Assembly (NCBI GenBank): GCA_021794075.1
Contig: JAJYRM010000009.1
Coordinates: 1 to 64,000 of the forward strand
Length of the DNA: 64,000 nucleotides
Direction: 5' to 3'
DNA from: Bacteroidota bacterium
GTDB lineage: Bacteria; Bacteroidota; Ignavibacteria; Kryptoniales; JAKASW01
Shown in pieces: positions 52,223 through 61,624 of the stretch (within the stretch, counting starts at the first letter, position 1; each line of letters begins with the position of its first letter). Both the position numbers and the translations under genes were made by a program. The notes under the pieces were generated by a model. The model ran no database searches. It was not told where the DNA came from and saw only the letters and a list, made by a program, of their open reading frames with translations.

Positions 52223-53600
52223 GCTATCTCCAAACCGCATTTTACTGAGCGAAAGGGAAATACCGAAGAAGTGGTATAATTTGACCGCCGACCTGGAAGA
52301 GAAGCCGCGTCCGCCACTTGATCCTCAAACTCATCAACCGATCTCGCCCGACAAGTTAAGTGTTATATTTCCGCAAAATTTGATTGAGCAGGAAGTGTCG
52401 GCTCAAAGGTTCATAAAGATCCCCGATGAACTTTTGAAGGCCTACGCTAAGTGGCGCCCGACTCCACTGGTCCGAGCGCGCGGGCTTGAGGAGCTTTTGG
52501 AGACCCCGGCACATATCTACTTCAAGAATGAAAGTGTAAGTCCGGCGGGAAGCCACAAACTAAACACTGCTTTGGCCCAGGCCTATTATAACAAGCTGGA
52601 GGGTGTTCAAAGACTTGTAACGGAGACGGGCGCCGGCCAATGGGGCAGCGCTCTGGCAATGGCATCGAGGACCTTTGAACTCGGCTGCAAGGTCTTCATG
52701 GTCAAGTCGTCGTACAACCAGAAGCCTTACAGGCGAGCCATGATGCATATGTGGGGCGCCGAAGTATCGGCAAGCCCAAGCGAAGAGACGAACGCCGGTA
52801 GAGCAATCCTGGAACAACACCCCGATTCCCCTGGAACGCTCGGTATGGCCATAAGCGAGGCTGTTGAAGTGGCTGCGAGCGATAACGACACTAAATATGC
52901 CCTCGGCAGTGTGCTGAACCATGTGCTTCTCCATCAGACCATTATTGGAGAGGAAGCGATCAAGCAACTGGACAAGGTTGAAGAATTCCCTGACACGATC
53001 ATAGGCTGTGTCGGTGGTGGCTCGAACTTCGGCGGTTTTGCATTCCCATTTGTTCGTGAAATTCTTGAGCAAAGGCCGCGCGCCAAGAAGATGCGGGTCA
53101 TAGCGGTTGAGCCGTCGGCGTGTCCCACGCTGACCAGAGGCGTTTTCACGTACGATTATGGCGATACCGCCGGATTGACTCCGCTCCTTGCAATGCACTC
53201 TCTCGGACATGACTATGTTCCGCCTGCGATTCACTCTGGCGGATTAAGATATCACGGCGTGGCTCCCCTGATATCGTCTCTTGTCAATCTTGGAATAATC
53301 CAGCCCGTCGCGTATACGCAGAACGAAGTTTTCGACGCAGCGCTGAAATTCGCCAGGAGCGAAGGGATCGTCCCCGCGCCGGAATCGTCGCACGCCATCA
53401 GGGCTGCTATCGACGAAGCGCTCCGCGCTAAGTCAGACGGGAAGAAAGAAGTGATAGTGTTCAATCTTTCCGGACATGGTTACTTCGACATGAGCGCATA
53501 CGACGATTACCTGGAAGGAAAACTTGCTGACAGCACGGTTGACGAAGAGGAACTGCAGAGATATTTGAACCAGTTGAGGCACCAGTCTTTCGAATCCTGA
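52212..53600 (+). CDS. TrpB2-type tryptophan synthase beta subunit
   Basis: A 462-residue PLP enzyme of the TrpB2 class, longer than classical TrpB with the extended N terminus typical of TrpB2. The PLP Lys is K116 in [22 protein letters not shown] and the phosphate loop VGGGSNFGG follow. It condenses serine with indole; TrpB2 often acts without a TrpA partner, and no other trp gene is near. ATG 52212 follows GAAGGG; the frame before it is a shadow of the upstream gene. Confidence 0.92.
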   Translation: MKSKLSPNRILLSEREIPKKWYNLTADLEEKPRPPLDPQTHQPISPDKLSVIFPQNLIEQEVSAQRFIKIPDELLKAYAKWRPTPLVRARGLEELLETPAHIYFKNESVSPAGSHKLNTALAQAYYNKLEGVQRLVTETGAGQWGSALAMASRTFELGCKVFMVKSSYNQKPYRRAMMHMWGAEVSASPSEETNAGRAILEQHPDSPGTLGMAISEAVEVAASDNDTKYALGSVLNHVLLHQTIIGEEAIKQLDKVEEFPDTIIGCVGGGSNFGGFAFPFVREILEQRPRAKKMRVIAVEPSACPTLTRGVFTYDYGDTAGLTPLLAMHSLGHDYVPPAIHSGGLRYHGVAPLISSLVNLGIIQPVAYTQNEVFDAALKFARSEGIVPAPESSHAIRAAIDEALRAKSDGKKEVIVFNLSGHGYFDMSAYDDYLEGKLADSTVDEEELQRYLNQLRHQSFES

Positions 53601-53634
53601 GCTCGCTCTAACTCGTTATCTATATCTCCTTTTC

Positions 53635-53663
53635 TTGATTTTTACTAAAGGCATTGATAACTT
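53635..53663 (+). promoter_or_regulatory. Candidate promoter of the YtxH gene
   Basis: TTGATT (53635-53640), 17-nt spacer, TAACTT (53658-53663). It precedes the YtxH start by 30 nt and fits the TTGAT-type -35 seen at other promoters in this window. Confidence 0.4.
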
Positions 53664-53693
53664 CAAAATGAGTTTAAACTAGGGAGGTGTATC

Positions 53694-54074
53694 ATGGCAC
53701 ACGATAATGATGGGTTGACAAGCGGGTTGTTCATTGGGTTTATAGCAGGAAGCGTTATAGGCGCGGTCACGGCGTTGCTCCTCGCGCCAAAGTCCGGTGA
53801 AGAATTGCGGAAAGACTTGAAGAGTAAGTCGGATGAGCTCCGGGAAGCTGCGCAGACCCAACTCCGTCAGGCCAGGGAAAAAGCGGATGGCCTGGTTAAG
53901 GATGGAAGGAAGCGCTCAGAAGAAATTATAAGCCAGGCGAAGCGAAGAGCGGATGTTTTGCTGTCCGACGCCGAGAAGGCGATCGACCAGGCAAAAGGCG
54001 AGGGTGGCAAATTGAAATCGGCCTTAAAGGCCGGGACCGACGCGTTTAAAGAAGAGAGAGCGAAGAATAGCTAG
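53694..54074 (+). CDS. YtxH-domain (general stress-like) protein
   Basis: A 126-residue protein with an N-terminal Gly-rich membrane segment (SGLFIGFIAGSVIGAVTALLLAPKSG) followed by KSKSDELREAAQTQLRQ, the YtxH pattern, and a long charged helix likely to form a coiled coil. The family is induced by general stress in some bacteria; the molecular role is unknown. GGGAGGTG precedes ATG 53694. A DUF948-like gene follows 12 nt later. Confidence 0.85.
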   Translation: MAHDNDGLTSGLFIGFIAGSVIGAVTALLLAPKSGEELRKDLKSKSDELREAAQTQLRQAREKADGLVKDGRKRSEEIISQAKRRADVLLSDAEKAIDQAKGEGGKLKSALKAGTDAFKEERAKNS

Positions 54075-54086
54075 AAGGGATATAAA

Positions 54087-54473
54087 GTGGCGACCGTATT
54101 TTTGATAGTGGCCTCGATTGCTCTCCTGGCAATCGCGGCAGCGAGTGTTTACTCGATAATGCTGATGAAGGACGCCAAGAAAGTGCTGAATCAATTGGAG
54201 ATTTCTGTCAGGGAAATCTCCGAAACTTCCCGCCCTGTGCTTGAGAATTCCGGAGTCATTACCGGGAAGATCAGGGAAATAGCCGAGAATGTAGATGGGG
54301 AGGTCCTAAGCGTCAAAGGGGCTGTGGATTCATTGATAGGCGCCGTCGAAGACGTTGTCGACTTTGAGCGAAGAGTCAGGTCAAAAGTTGAAGATCCAAT
54401 TATGGACACGGCAGGATATCTTGCCGCCATTACAAAGGGCGTTAAGACTTTTCTGCGAGTCTTGAAGAGCTAA
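54087..54473 (+). CDS. DUF948-like membrane-anchored protein
   Basis: A 128-residue protein with one N-terminal membrane helix (3-25) and a long amphipathic, heptad-like rest (VLNQLEISVREISETSRPVL..., VDGEVLSVKGAVDSLIGAVEDVV). This matches DUF948 in plan and is often encoded next to YtxH. GTG 54087 is the start. Probably forms a membrane coiled-coil complex with the YtxH protein; this is inferred from pairing. Confidence 0.7.
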   Translation: MATVFLIVASIALLAIAAASVYSIMLMKDAKKVLNQLEISVREISETSRPVLENSGVITGKIREIAENVDGEVLSVKGAVDSLIGAVEDVVDFERRVRSKVEDPIMDTAGYLAAITKGVKTFLRVLKS

Positions 54474-54548
54474 TCTAAGCCTGTCCGGAATATATATCTT
54501 CATCCGGTACGACTTTCCTAGATTTCCCGTCAGGGAAAAGGAGATAAA

Positions 54549-56645
54549 ATGAAGGAATATCTTCCATCCAGTCTGAGGAACGTAGTACTAATTGGTCATG
54601 GCGGGAGTGGGAAGACCACTTTTGCGGAAGCTGCACTGTTTGCCGCTGGAATCACATCGAGAATGGGAACGGTTGCGGAAGGGAACACCGTCTCAGACTA
54701 TAATCACGACGAGATCGAACGAAAATTCTCCGTTAGCACGTCTCTCCTCCATGCAGAGTGGGGCGACAAGAAGTTGAATATACTCGATCCCCCCGGTTAT
54801 CCTGATTTCCTCGGAGAAGTCAAAGCCGCGATGCGTGTCTCCGATACAGCCTTGGTTCTTGTAAAAGCTGTTGAAGGCATTGAGGTGGGCACGGAAATAG
54901 ATTGGGGCTTCTGCAAAGAATACAAAGTCCCCGCATTCTTCGTGGTTAACAAAACAGATTCTGAGAACTCCCGCTTCGATGCGCGGCTTCAGGATATCAA
55001 GGACAAGCTGACTCATGATGCCGTCGCCGTGCAGATTCCCGTCAATGAAGGGACGGGGTTTGACAGCGCAATTGATGTTGTCAGAATGCGTCTCCTAAAG
55101 TTCAGCGCCGAAGGCAAGGGAAAGTATGCCGAGGAAGATATACCAGGTCCACTCAAGGAGACGGCAGAGAAGTACCGCGCGGAGCTGATCGAGCAGCTTT
55201 CTGAGACCGACGAGAAATTGCTGAACGCTTTTCTGGAAAGCGGGAAACTAACTGACGAGCAGATCACCGCAGGGTTGAAAACAGCAATTGCCGGGAGGAA
55301 GTTGTTCCCTGTTTTCGCCACCGCAGCAGGGCGCTTGACAGGTGTCGCGTCGATTCTTGATTTCATCGGAAGTTACGCACCTTCGCCTGACTCTACGCCG
55401 CCCGCGGTCGGCTACAAGACCGATGGTGCAAAAGAAGAAATCGGAATCTCTTGTGATCCCGGCGCCGATCCGGTGTTGTTCATCTTCAAGACGATATCAG
55501 AAAGAAACATAGGTGAACTATCGCTGTTCAGAGTGTATTCGGGCATCGTCATGCCCGGGATGGACCTTGTAAATCAGGTGAACGGCAAATCGGAACGGCT
55601 CGGCACTTTGTACCTCCTCAACGGCAAGGACAGGAAGGAGACACCGAAGGTCGCCGCGGGTGATATCGCGGCAGTGGTGAAGCTGAAGGATACTCACACA
55701 AACAACACCCTGAGCGGGAAAAGTCATCCGGTCGCGATGAAGAAGATCGATTTTCCCGATCCAATCATGAGGGTCGCTATCGTGTCTAAGAATAGGCATG
55801 ACGAAGACAAAGTCGCTTCCGGTCTCCACGCGCTGCACGAGGAGGATCCCACTTTCCTTGTCGAGGTCGACCCTGAACTGAAGCAGACCGTTTTGAGCGG
55901 ACAGGGCGAGATGCATCTCCAGGTCGTGACAAGGCGATTGAAGGAAAGGTACGGCGTGGAGGTGGAAATGGTTGAGCCGGATATCCCTTATCGCGAAACC
56001 ATCAGAGGCGTTGCCGCCGATTCAGAGTACAAACATAAGAAGCAGTCAGGCGGACGTGGGCAATATGGTCATGTCCATTTGAAACTTGAACCACTTCCGC
56101 GTGGAAAGGGATTTGAGTTTGTGGACGCGGTTGTTGGAGGCGTGGTGCCTGGGAGATTCATCCCCGCGGTCGAAAAAGGCGTGGTGGATTCGTTGGAACG
56201 CGGAGTAGTATCGGGACACAAAGTGGTGGATGTTCGAGTAACTTTGTTTGACGGCTCATCACACCCGGTAGACTCGGACGAAATATCTTTTAAGATTGCC
56301 GCGTCTATGTCTTTCAGAAAAGGTTTCAAGGAAGCCAAGCCAATCTTGCTAGAACCGATTTACGAGGTAGAGGTGCTGGTCCCTGATGAACACATGGGCG
56401 ACATAATGGGCGATATCTCCGGGCGGCGCGGAAAAATTCTTGGAATGGAAGCTGAGGGTGCTAATCAGAAAATAAAGGCACAGGTGCCTTTGAAAGAGCT
56501 TTACAAGTATGCCAACATTCTTCGAAGCATGACTCAGGGACGCGGCGTCTTCAAGCAGAAATTTTCTCATTACGAAGAAGTGCCGAAGGAAGTCGCGGAC
56601 AAGATTATAGCCGAAGCTCAAAAGGAAAAAGTCGAACAAGAATAA
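54549..56645 (+). CDS. Elongation factor G paralogue
   Basis: A 698-residue translational GTPase of the EF-G fold with all five domains. G1 is GHGGSGKT (16-23) instead of GHIDAGKT, G3 is DPPGYPDF (80-87) where EF-G has DTPGHVDF, and G4 is NKTD (134-137). The domain IV loop is present (SGGRGQYGHVHL). These changes mark it as a non-canonical paralogue; the main fusA is probably elsewhere. Roles could include stress-specific translocation or ribosome recycling. It stands apart from any ribosomal protein cluster. A purine-rich RBS (AAAAGGAGAT) precedes ATG 54549. Confidence 0.88.
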   Translation: MKEYLPSSLRNVVLIGHGGSGKTTFAEAALFAAGITSRMGTVAEGNTVSDYNHDEIERKFSVSTSLLHAEWGDKKLNILDPPGYPDFLGEVKAAMRVSDTALVLVKAVEGIEVGTEIDWGFCKEYKVPAFFVVNKTDSENSRFDARLQDIKDKLTHDAVAVQIPVNEGTGFDSAIDVVRMRLLKFSAEGKGKYAEEDIPGPLKETAEKYRAELIEQLSETDEKLLNAFLESGKLTDEQITAGLKTAIAGRKLFPVFATAAGRLTGVASILDFIGSYAPSPDSTPPAVGYKTDGAKEEIGISCDPGADPVLFIFKTISERNIGELSLFRVYSGIVMPGMDLVNQVNGKSERLGTLYLLNGKDRKETPKVAAGDIAAVVKLKDTHTNNTLSGKSHPVAMKKIDFPDPIMRVAIVSKNRHDEDKVASGLHALHEEDPTFLVEVDPELKQTVLSGQGEMHLQVVTRRLKERYGVEVEMVEPDIPYRETIRGVAADSEYKHKKQSGGRGQYGHVHLKLEPLPRGKGFEFVDAVVGGVVPGRFIPAVEKGVVDSLERGVVSGHKVVDVRVTLFDGSSHPVDSDEISFKIAASMSFRKGFKEAKPILLEPIYEVEVLVPDEHMGDIMGDISGRRGKILGMEAEGANQKIKAQVPLKELYKYANILRSMTQGRGVFKQKFSHYEEVPKEVADKIIAEAQKEKVEQE

Positions 56646-56808
56646 CCATCCGACTCAATCTCAAACCCGTAACCTGCACATCCGGGATTCGCGAAGCCCT
56701 GGATAAAAAGGATTGGTTCCATCTTGTCGAAGAAAGATGGGCGGGGCCTGGAAAGGATCGCGGGGTAAATTATGTTTGGGTCGTTGATGATCTTATGAAA
56801 GAGCAACT

Positions 56809-57315
56809 ATGGAAAGATTGTGGTCGCCCTGGCGATCGAAATACATCCAATCGTTTTCGGAAAAGCATGAAGTGAAAGAAGGCTCGTGTGTCTTCTGCGA
56901 CAAGCTTTCCGAGAATGATGACGAAAAAAACCTCATCGTGCGCAGAAGCTCAAAGTGCGCGATAATCATGAACATTTATCCCTACAACAGCGGTCACGTG
57001 ATGATCGTACCCTTTGCTCACAAGGGAGTATTTGAGGACCTGACTGAAGAAGAGCATCTGGATGTCATGAGCGAGACCCGTTTGGCAATTCAGCTTCTCC
57101 GGATGACATCTCACCCCGATGGCTTCAATTTCGGCGCTAACCTGGGAAGAGTCAGCGGCGCGGGAATCGCCGAGCATGTTCACTTCCATGTAGTGCCTAG
57201 ATGGAATGGTGATGTCAATTTCATGCCTGTTCTCGCGGACGCAAAGGTTATCTCTGAGGGACTCGACCAGACTTACAGAAAGTTGACTGAGGCGCTGCAC
57301 TCTCTGAAGGGTTGA
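56809..57315 (+). CDS. HIT-family nucleotide hydrolase/transferase
   Basis: A 168-residue protein of the histidine-triad superfamily, with HVHFHVVPRW as the active-site triad. The N terminus RLWSPWRSKYI and CVFCDK (possible zinc pair) are typical of the Ap4A phosphorylase-like HIT group. It probably cleaves dinucleoside polyphosphates or nucleotidyl-amidates. ATG 56809 is the start. The 163-nt gap before it shows no feature I recognise. Confidence 0.9.
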   Translation: MERLWSPWRSKYIQSFSEKHEVKEGSCVFCDKLSENDDEKNLIVRRSSKCAIIMNIYPYNSGHVMIVPFAHKGVFEDLTEEEHLDVMSETRLAIQLLRMTSHPDGFNFGANLGRVSGAGIAEHVHFHVVPRWNGDVNFMPVLADAKVISEGLDQTYRKLTEALHSLKG

Positions 57316-57455
57316 GAGGATGGATGGTATCCGAGATTTCCAGGAATAGTCGGGGCGAACAAGCCGAATAGATGTAGAAATTATTCCTGCTGGCAGGGAA
57401 CTCTCCTCGAAAAGGGCTAAATTATAGTACAAAAATGAACCATTTAGGATGACTG

Positions 57456-58601
57456 ATGCCGCATAAGGTGCTTTTCATATTTGGTACGCGTCCGGAGGCC
57501 ATAAAAATGGCACCTCTGATAAAGGAGGTCGAGAAATCGGCCGGGCTTCAGGCAAGGGTATGCGTGACGGCGCAACACCGTCAAATGCTAGATCAGGTCT
57601 TACGAATTTTCAACATCGAACCTGACTACGACCTCGACATAATGACGAGTAACCAGAGTCTTTTTGACATAACTTCCAGAGTCGTGTCTGGGCTTCAGAA
57701 GATATTAGCCGATGAGAAACCCGCACTCGTGGTGGTCCAGGGCGATACGACGACAACGTTCGCTGGCGCGCTCGCCGCTTACTATACCCGCACCAGTGTA
57801 GCACATGTGGAGGCAGGGTTGCGTACCGGCAACAAGTTCGCACCGTTCCCTGAAGAGATAAACAGAAGATTGACCAGCGTTATAACAGATATTCACCTCC
57901 CTCCGACGGAATGGGCGCGCGACAATCTCCTCAAAGAAGGGGTCGATCCTTCTACCGTATATGTCACGGGCAATACGGTGATTGACGCGCTATTCTATGT
58001 CGTCGATGGGCTGAGAAAATCGAATCCTCATTTTGAAAGGCTGTTTGATGGAATTGATTTCAACAAAAGGATGGTGCTTATAACCGGACATCGAAGAGAG
58101 AATTTTGGAGAAGGTTTCATTAACATATGTGAAGCCATACGAGAGCTCGCACAGAATAAGCCGGACGTTGAATTTGTTTATCCCGTTCATTTCAATCCCA
58201 ACGTTCGTGGTCCGGTAAACAAGATTCTGAACGGTATAACAAACGTTCATATAATTGAGCCGCTAGATTACGAACCATTTGTTTACGCGATGGATAGATC
58301 ACATATAATCTTGACGGACTCGGGAGGCGTGCAGGAAGAGGCTCCTTCGCTCGGAAAGCCGGTTCTTGTGATGCGTGATACCACTGAGCGGCCCGAAGCT
58401 TTGAAAGCGGGGACTGTGCGCCTCGTTGGGACCGATAGGAAAAAAATAGTTGGTGGCGTTACGAAGCTTCTTGACGACGCAGGCGAGTATTCTTCCATGA
58501 GCAGGGCACACAACCCTTATGGCGACGGAAAAGCGTCCCAACGCATAGTCAGGATTTTCGAAGAAAATCTTCAGAAGTCTTCCGCCGCGAAAGCCGGCTG
58601 A
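57456..58601 (+). CDS. wecB: UDP-N-acetylglucosamine 2-epimerase
   Basis: A 381-residue non-hydrolysing epimerase that converts UDP-GlcNAc to UDP-ManNAc for surface polysaccharides. The N terminus FIFGTRPEAIKMAPLIKE, HVEAGLRTG, TGHRRENFG, DSGGVQEEAPSLGKPVLVMR and TERPEAL are all diagnostic. It starts ATG 57456. The genes that follow (HAD, membrane protein, Gfo/Idh) are tightly packed and may process sugar nucleotides or glycans too. Confidence 0.95.
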   Translation: MPHKVLFIFGTRPEAIKMAPLIKEVEKSAGLQARVCVTAQHRQMLDQVLRIFNIEPDYDLDIMTSNQSLFDITSRVVSGLQKILADEKPALVVVQGDTTTTFAGALAAYYTRTSVAHVEAGLRTGNKFAPFPEEINRRLTSVITDIHLPPTEWARDNLLKEGVDPSTVYVTGNTVIDALFYVVDGLRKSNPHFERLFDGIDFNKRMVLITGHRRENFGEGFINICEAIRELAQNKPDVEFVYPVHFNPNVRGPVNKILNGITNVHIIEPLDYEPFVYAMDRSHIILTDSGGVQEEAPSLGKPVLVMRDTTERPEALKAGTVRLVGTDRKKIVGGVTKLLDDAGEYSSMSRAHNPYGDGKASQRIVRIFEENLQKSSAAKAG

Positions 58602-58605
58602 CACT

Positions 58606-59277
58606 GTGGACCGAACCCGAGAATTTTCCCTGGCGCTGTTTGATCTTGACGGCACTCTCGCCGATACTCACCAGCTCATATTCAACAGCTTCAATTTCAT
58701 ACTTCGCAAGTACAAATCTGTTGAGATGACTCCGCATGAGATACTTTCGTATTTCGGTCCGCCAGAAGAGGTATGCATAGTCAATATGATGGGATCGGAC
58801 AATTTCGAGTCAGTATGGGAAGATTTCATCGAGTACTACTCTTCACATCTCAATGAGACTACGGTTTTTGGTGGGGTGAAGGAGCTTATTTCCGGGCTGA
58901 AGTCAAACGGAAAGCTTGTTGGAGTTTTTACCGCTAAAGGTTCGAAAACCGCGGAGCTGACTCTGGAATACCACGGTCTGAAAAAGGCTTTCGACATTAT
59001 CGTGACGGGCTCTCATGTGAAGAACCATAAACCCGATCCGGAAGGTATCGATATCGCGCTCAGGAAATTGGGTGTTAACGCTGACGATACAATCGTCATC
59101 GGCGACTCCCCGTCAGATTATAAGGCTGCTCACGCCGCCGGGACTAGTTTTATTGCTGTTACTTACGACACAATTTCGAAGCACAGGTTCGACGGGATTG
59201 ATTGCGTTAAGGCAGGGTCAGTCAATGAACTCTCGCGCCTGATGTTTCATGGCGGCGACGGGATGGGGGAGAATTGA
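58606..59277 (+). CDS. HAD hydrolase, phosphoglycolate phosphatase-like
   Basis: A 223-residue subfamily I HAD phosphatase. Motif I is FDLDGTLAD, motif II FTAKG, motif III KPDPEG and motif IV VIGDSPSDYKAA. The helical cap is in the usual place (15-85). It starts at GTG 58606, 4 nt after wecB. The substrate may be a sugar phosphate; that is suggested by position only. The stop overlaps the TTG start of the following membrane protein. Confidence 0.88.
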   Translation: MDRTREFSLALFDLDGTLADTHQLIFNSFNFILRKYKSVEMTPHEILSYFGPPEEVCIVNMMGSDNFESVWEDFIEYYSSHLNETTVFGGVKELISGLKSNGKLVGVFTAKGSKTAELTLEYHGLKKAFDIIVTGSHVKNHKPDPEGIDIALRKLGVNADDTIVIGDSPSDYKAAHAAGTSFIAVTYDTISKHRFDGIDCVKAGSVNELSRLMFHGGDGMGEN

Positions 59278-60632
59278 AGTACTCGCTGTTTGACAGGTAT
59301 GCCTGGTATCTGAAAGGGGCGGCTTTACTCATAGCTCTCCTGACCTATTGGCGTTTTCGAGAGCTGGATCTTTCTGCCGTATATGCTTATGTGGCACAAG
59401 GCGACGTTATTCATTCAGCCCTCCTTCAGAGTGTCGCGGTCTCCAGGTCGATAGTCTGGGATTTCTTCGGCTTGATAGACCGGTTCGTCACGCCGCACTC
59501 TGTAAGGCTTCTGAGATACTCCGGGCTTGTTATTCTGATCCTCGACTTTTACCTAATATCAGCAGTTGTAGAATATATACTCGGTCAGAAATTCTGGGGA
59601 TTCCTTGGCGTTTTCCTCGCGGCCCTATCCCCGTTCGCCATCGTGGCTGCAGTTTCCGGAGGATCAGCCGCTTCCGCTGTAGCACTTGTGCTCCTTTTTC
59701 TCATGGCGCTATATCGCAATCAGTACGTGTACGCGGGAGTCTTGTCGGGAATTTGTTTCGCAGCCAACCTCCCAGGACTTATCATGTTCCTTATAACTGT
59801 TCTTGACTTGCTTCAGAATTTGCAGGACAAGAAACGGCTTATGCCGAAGCTCCTGTCCTCTGCGGCGGGATTCATAGTGGTGCTAGCCCTCGCCTATTTC
59901 TACTCCGTATACAGTGGAAGCGCGAAGGTGTTTTCAGTTCCGGTTAGTGAGCACGATCTTACGTGGTTTCTTAACGGGGCAGTTCCGCTTCTGATTGCCA
60001 ATGTGTTGAACGTGGCGGGAGTTATCTACATCATAGTGAAACGGCGTTACGATGCTTACAGGACTCACTTTCAAACTCTGATGATGTGGGTCGCTTCGTT
60101 GGCGCTTTGCGCGGCCCAGCCGACCACCGCGAATCTCCTCGTCGCGTTAACGGTCTCTGTCATACTTGCCATGTTCTTTGTTCAAGGTTTCAATTCACTT
60201 TGGAAAATCAAGCTGGTTTCACCCGATACGTTCGTGTTCCTCTTTGCAATCTTGTTTTTGTTCGGGGATTTGTACTCGAACAATGTTTTCCTGAAAGGTA
60301 TCGCGCTCGAAAACTCTTTCGAAAAGAACGAAGCCGTCAGCGATGTGGTTAATGCGATCGCACGCAAGGCCGGGCCAACTAGTATCGTCAGCAACTTCGT
60401 GCCGGCTGAGTTATCCGTGAAGCTTGGAAGGAAAGTCTATGAAGTTGGAGATGGGATTCTACCGGTTGGCAATTTTACAGGGAGCTCGCCTTCCGTAGTA
60501 TATGTGGCCAAACGAGATTCGCAAGTCGACTCGCTGATTACCGGATGCAGGCCTTTATTGGATACGAGGCTGGTCCAAAATAACAAATCATATTTCGTTC
60601 AGGTAGTTGAATGTAAGGCAAAAGATGAGTGA
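59274..60632 (+). CDS. Multi-pass membrane protein, GT-C-like
   Basis: A 452-residue protein with about 9-10 membrane helices and a C-terminal soluble part (about 350-452) predicted outside the membrane. The first loop (about 30-70) is polar, as in GT-C glycosyltransferases of the ArnT/PMT type, but no clear DD/DE catalytic motif is visible, so the assignment is a guess. TTG 59274 lies in the HAD stop (TTGA) and suggests coupling. Its end overlaps the Gfo/Idh gene by 8 nt. Confidence 0.6.
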   Translation: MKYSLFDRYAWYLKGAALLIALLTYWRFRELDLSAVYAYVAQGDVIHSALLQSVAVSRSIVWDFFGLIDRFVTPHSVRLLRYSGLVILILDFYLISAVVEYILGQKFWGFLGVFLAALSPFAIVAAVSGGSAASAVALVLLFLMALYRNQYVYAGVLSGICFAANLPGLIMFLITVLDLLQNLQDKKRLMPKLLSSAAGFIVVLALAYFYSVYSGSAKVFSVPVSEHDLTWFLNGAVPLLIANVLNVAGVIYIIVKRRYDAYRTHFQTLMMWVASLALCAAQPTTANLLVALTVSVILAMFFVQGFNSLWKIKLVSPDTFVFLFAILFLFGDLYSNNVFLKGIALENSFEKNEAVSDVVNAIARKAGPTSIVSNFVPAELSVKLGRKVYEVGDGILPVGNFTGSSPSVVYVAKRDSQVDSLITGCRPLLDTRLVQNNKSYFVQVVECKAKDE

Positions 60633-61623
60633 AAAGATCAAGATCGGTGTAATCGGAGTTGGGCACCTGGGGCAAACGCACGCGCGTCTGCTCAAACAGG
60701 TTGCTGCAGCGGAACTTGTGGGGATCCATGACACGGACAAAACGAAGGCAGACGCGCTAGCTGGCGAACTTGGCGTGAGGGCTTTCACGTCGGTTGATGA
60801 GCTGGCCGCCTCGGTCGATGCGGTCTCGATTGTGGCGCCAACCAGCTACCACTACGAGCTTGCCACCCGTTTGATGGGCGAGGGCAAGCATTGCTTCATT
60901 GAGAAACCTGTTACTGTGACGGTCGAAGAAGCGGAAAAAATATGCGCTCTTGCCGACGAGAAGAAGGTCAAGGTTCAGGTCGGTCATGTGGAGAGATTCA
61001 ATCCAGCTGTCCTTGCGCTATCGCATCTCAAGATCGAGCCGATGTTTGTCGAGTGCCACCGGCTGGCGCAGTTCAAACCGCGAGGGATCGACGTAGCAGT
61101 CGTGCTCGACCTTATGGTCCACGATATCGACCTGATTTTAAATTTCGTCAAGAGTCCGGTCACGAGCATAGACGCGAGCGGCGTCGGAGTAATATCGGAC
61201 ACGGTCGACATCGCCAATGCAAGAATTAAGTTCGCGAACGGCGCGGTAGCCAACCTTACTTCGAGCAGGATTTCGCAGCATCCAATGAGGAAGATGCGGA
61301 TGTTTCAGCGTGACGGTTACATTTCGATAGATTTTGCCGAAGGAATAGCCGAAGTCTATCGGGCTACAAAAGCAGACTCCGCTATGCCGACGGGACTCAG
61401 CCTTGGGACGATCGGGATTGGTGACGCTACTCGTATCATTACGTACGAGCAACCGGAGGCTCCGCAGGTGAATTCACTTAAGATGGAGCTCGAGCTTTTC
61501 ATACAGAGCATTATCGACAACATGCCGACCGCAGTCGGGCCGAAGGATGCGCTCAACGTCATGATTGTGGCGGATTCCATTGTCAAACAAATAGAGGAAT
61601 CGAAGAAACTCTTAAAATTGTAG
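60625..61623 (+). CDS. Gfo/Idh/MocA-family NAD(P)-dependent oxidoreductase
   Basis: A 332-residue dehydrogenase with the Rossmann motif GVIGVGHLGQTHARLL at the N terminus, IEKPVT (Lys in the active region) and GHVERFNPAV. It probably oxidises or reduces a sugar or sugar nucleotide. ATG 60625 is inside the end of the membrane protein gene, with the frame before it being its shadow. The genes from wecB to this one look like a single glycan-precursor transcript. Confidence 0.9.
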   Translation: MSEKIKIGVIGVGHLGQTHARLLKQVAAAELVGIHDTDKTKADALAGELGVRAFTSVDELAASVDAVSIVAPTSYHYELATRLMGEGKHCFIEKPVTVTVEEAEKICALADEKKVKVQVGHVERFNPAVLALSHLKIEPMFVECHRLAQFKPRGIDVAVVLDLMVHDIDLILNFVKSPVTSIDASGVGVISDTVDIANARIKFANGAVANLTSSRISQHPMRKMRMFQRDGYISIDFAEGIAEVYRATKADSAMPTGLSLGTIGIGDATRIITYEQPEAPQVNSLKMELELFIQSIIDNMPTAVGPKDALNVMIVADSIVKQIEESKKLLKL

Positions 61624-61624
61624 T

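Noticed and set aside
57330-57410. Inverted repeat AGGAATA...TATTCCT after the HIT gene
   Set aside because: Only 7 bp with a loop of over 30 nt and no T run; likely chance.
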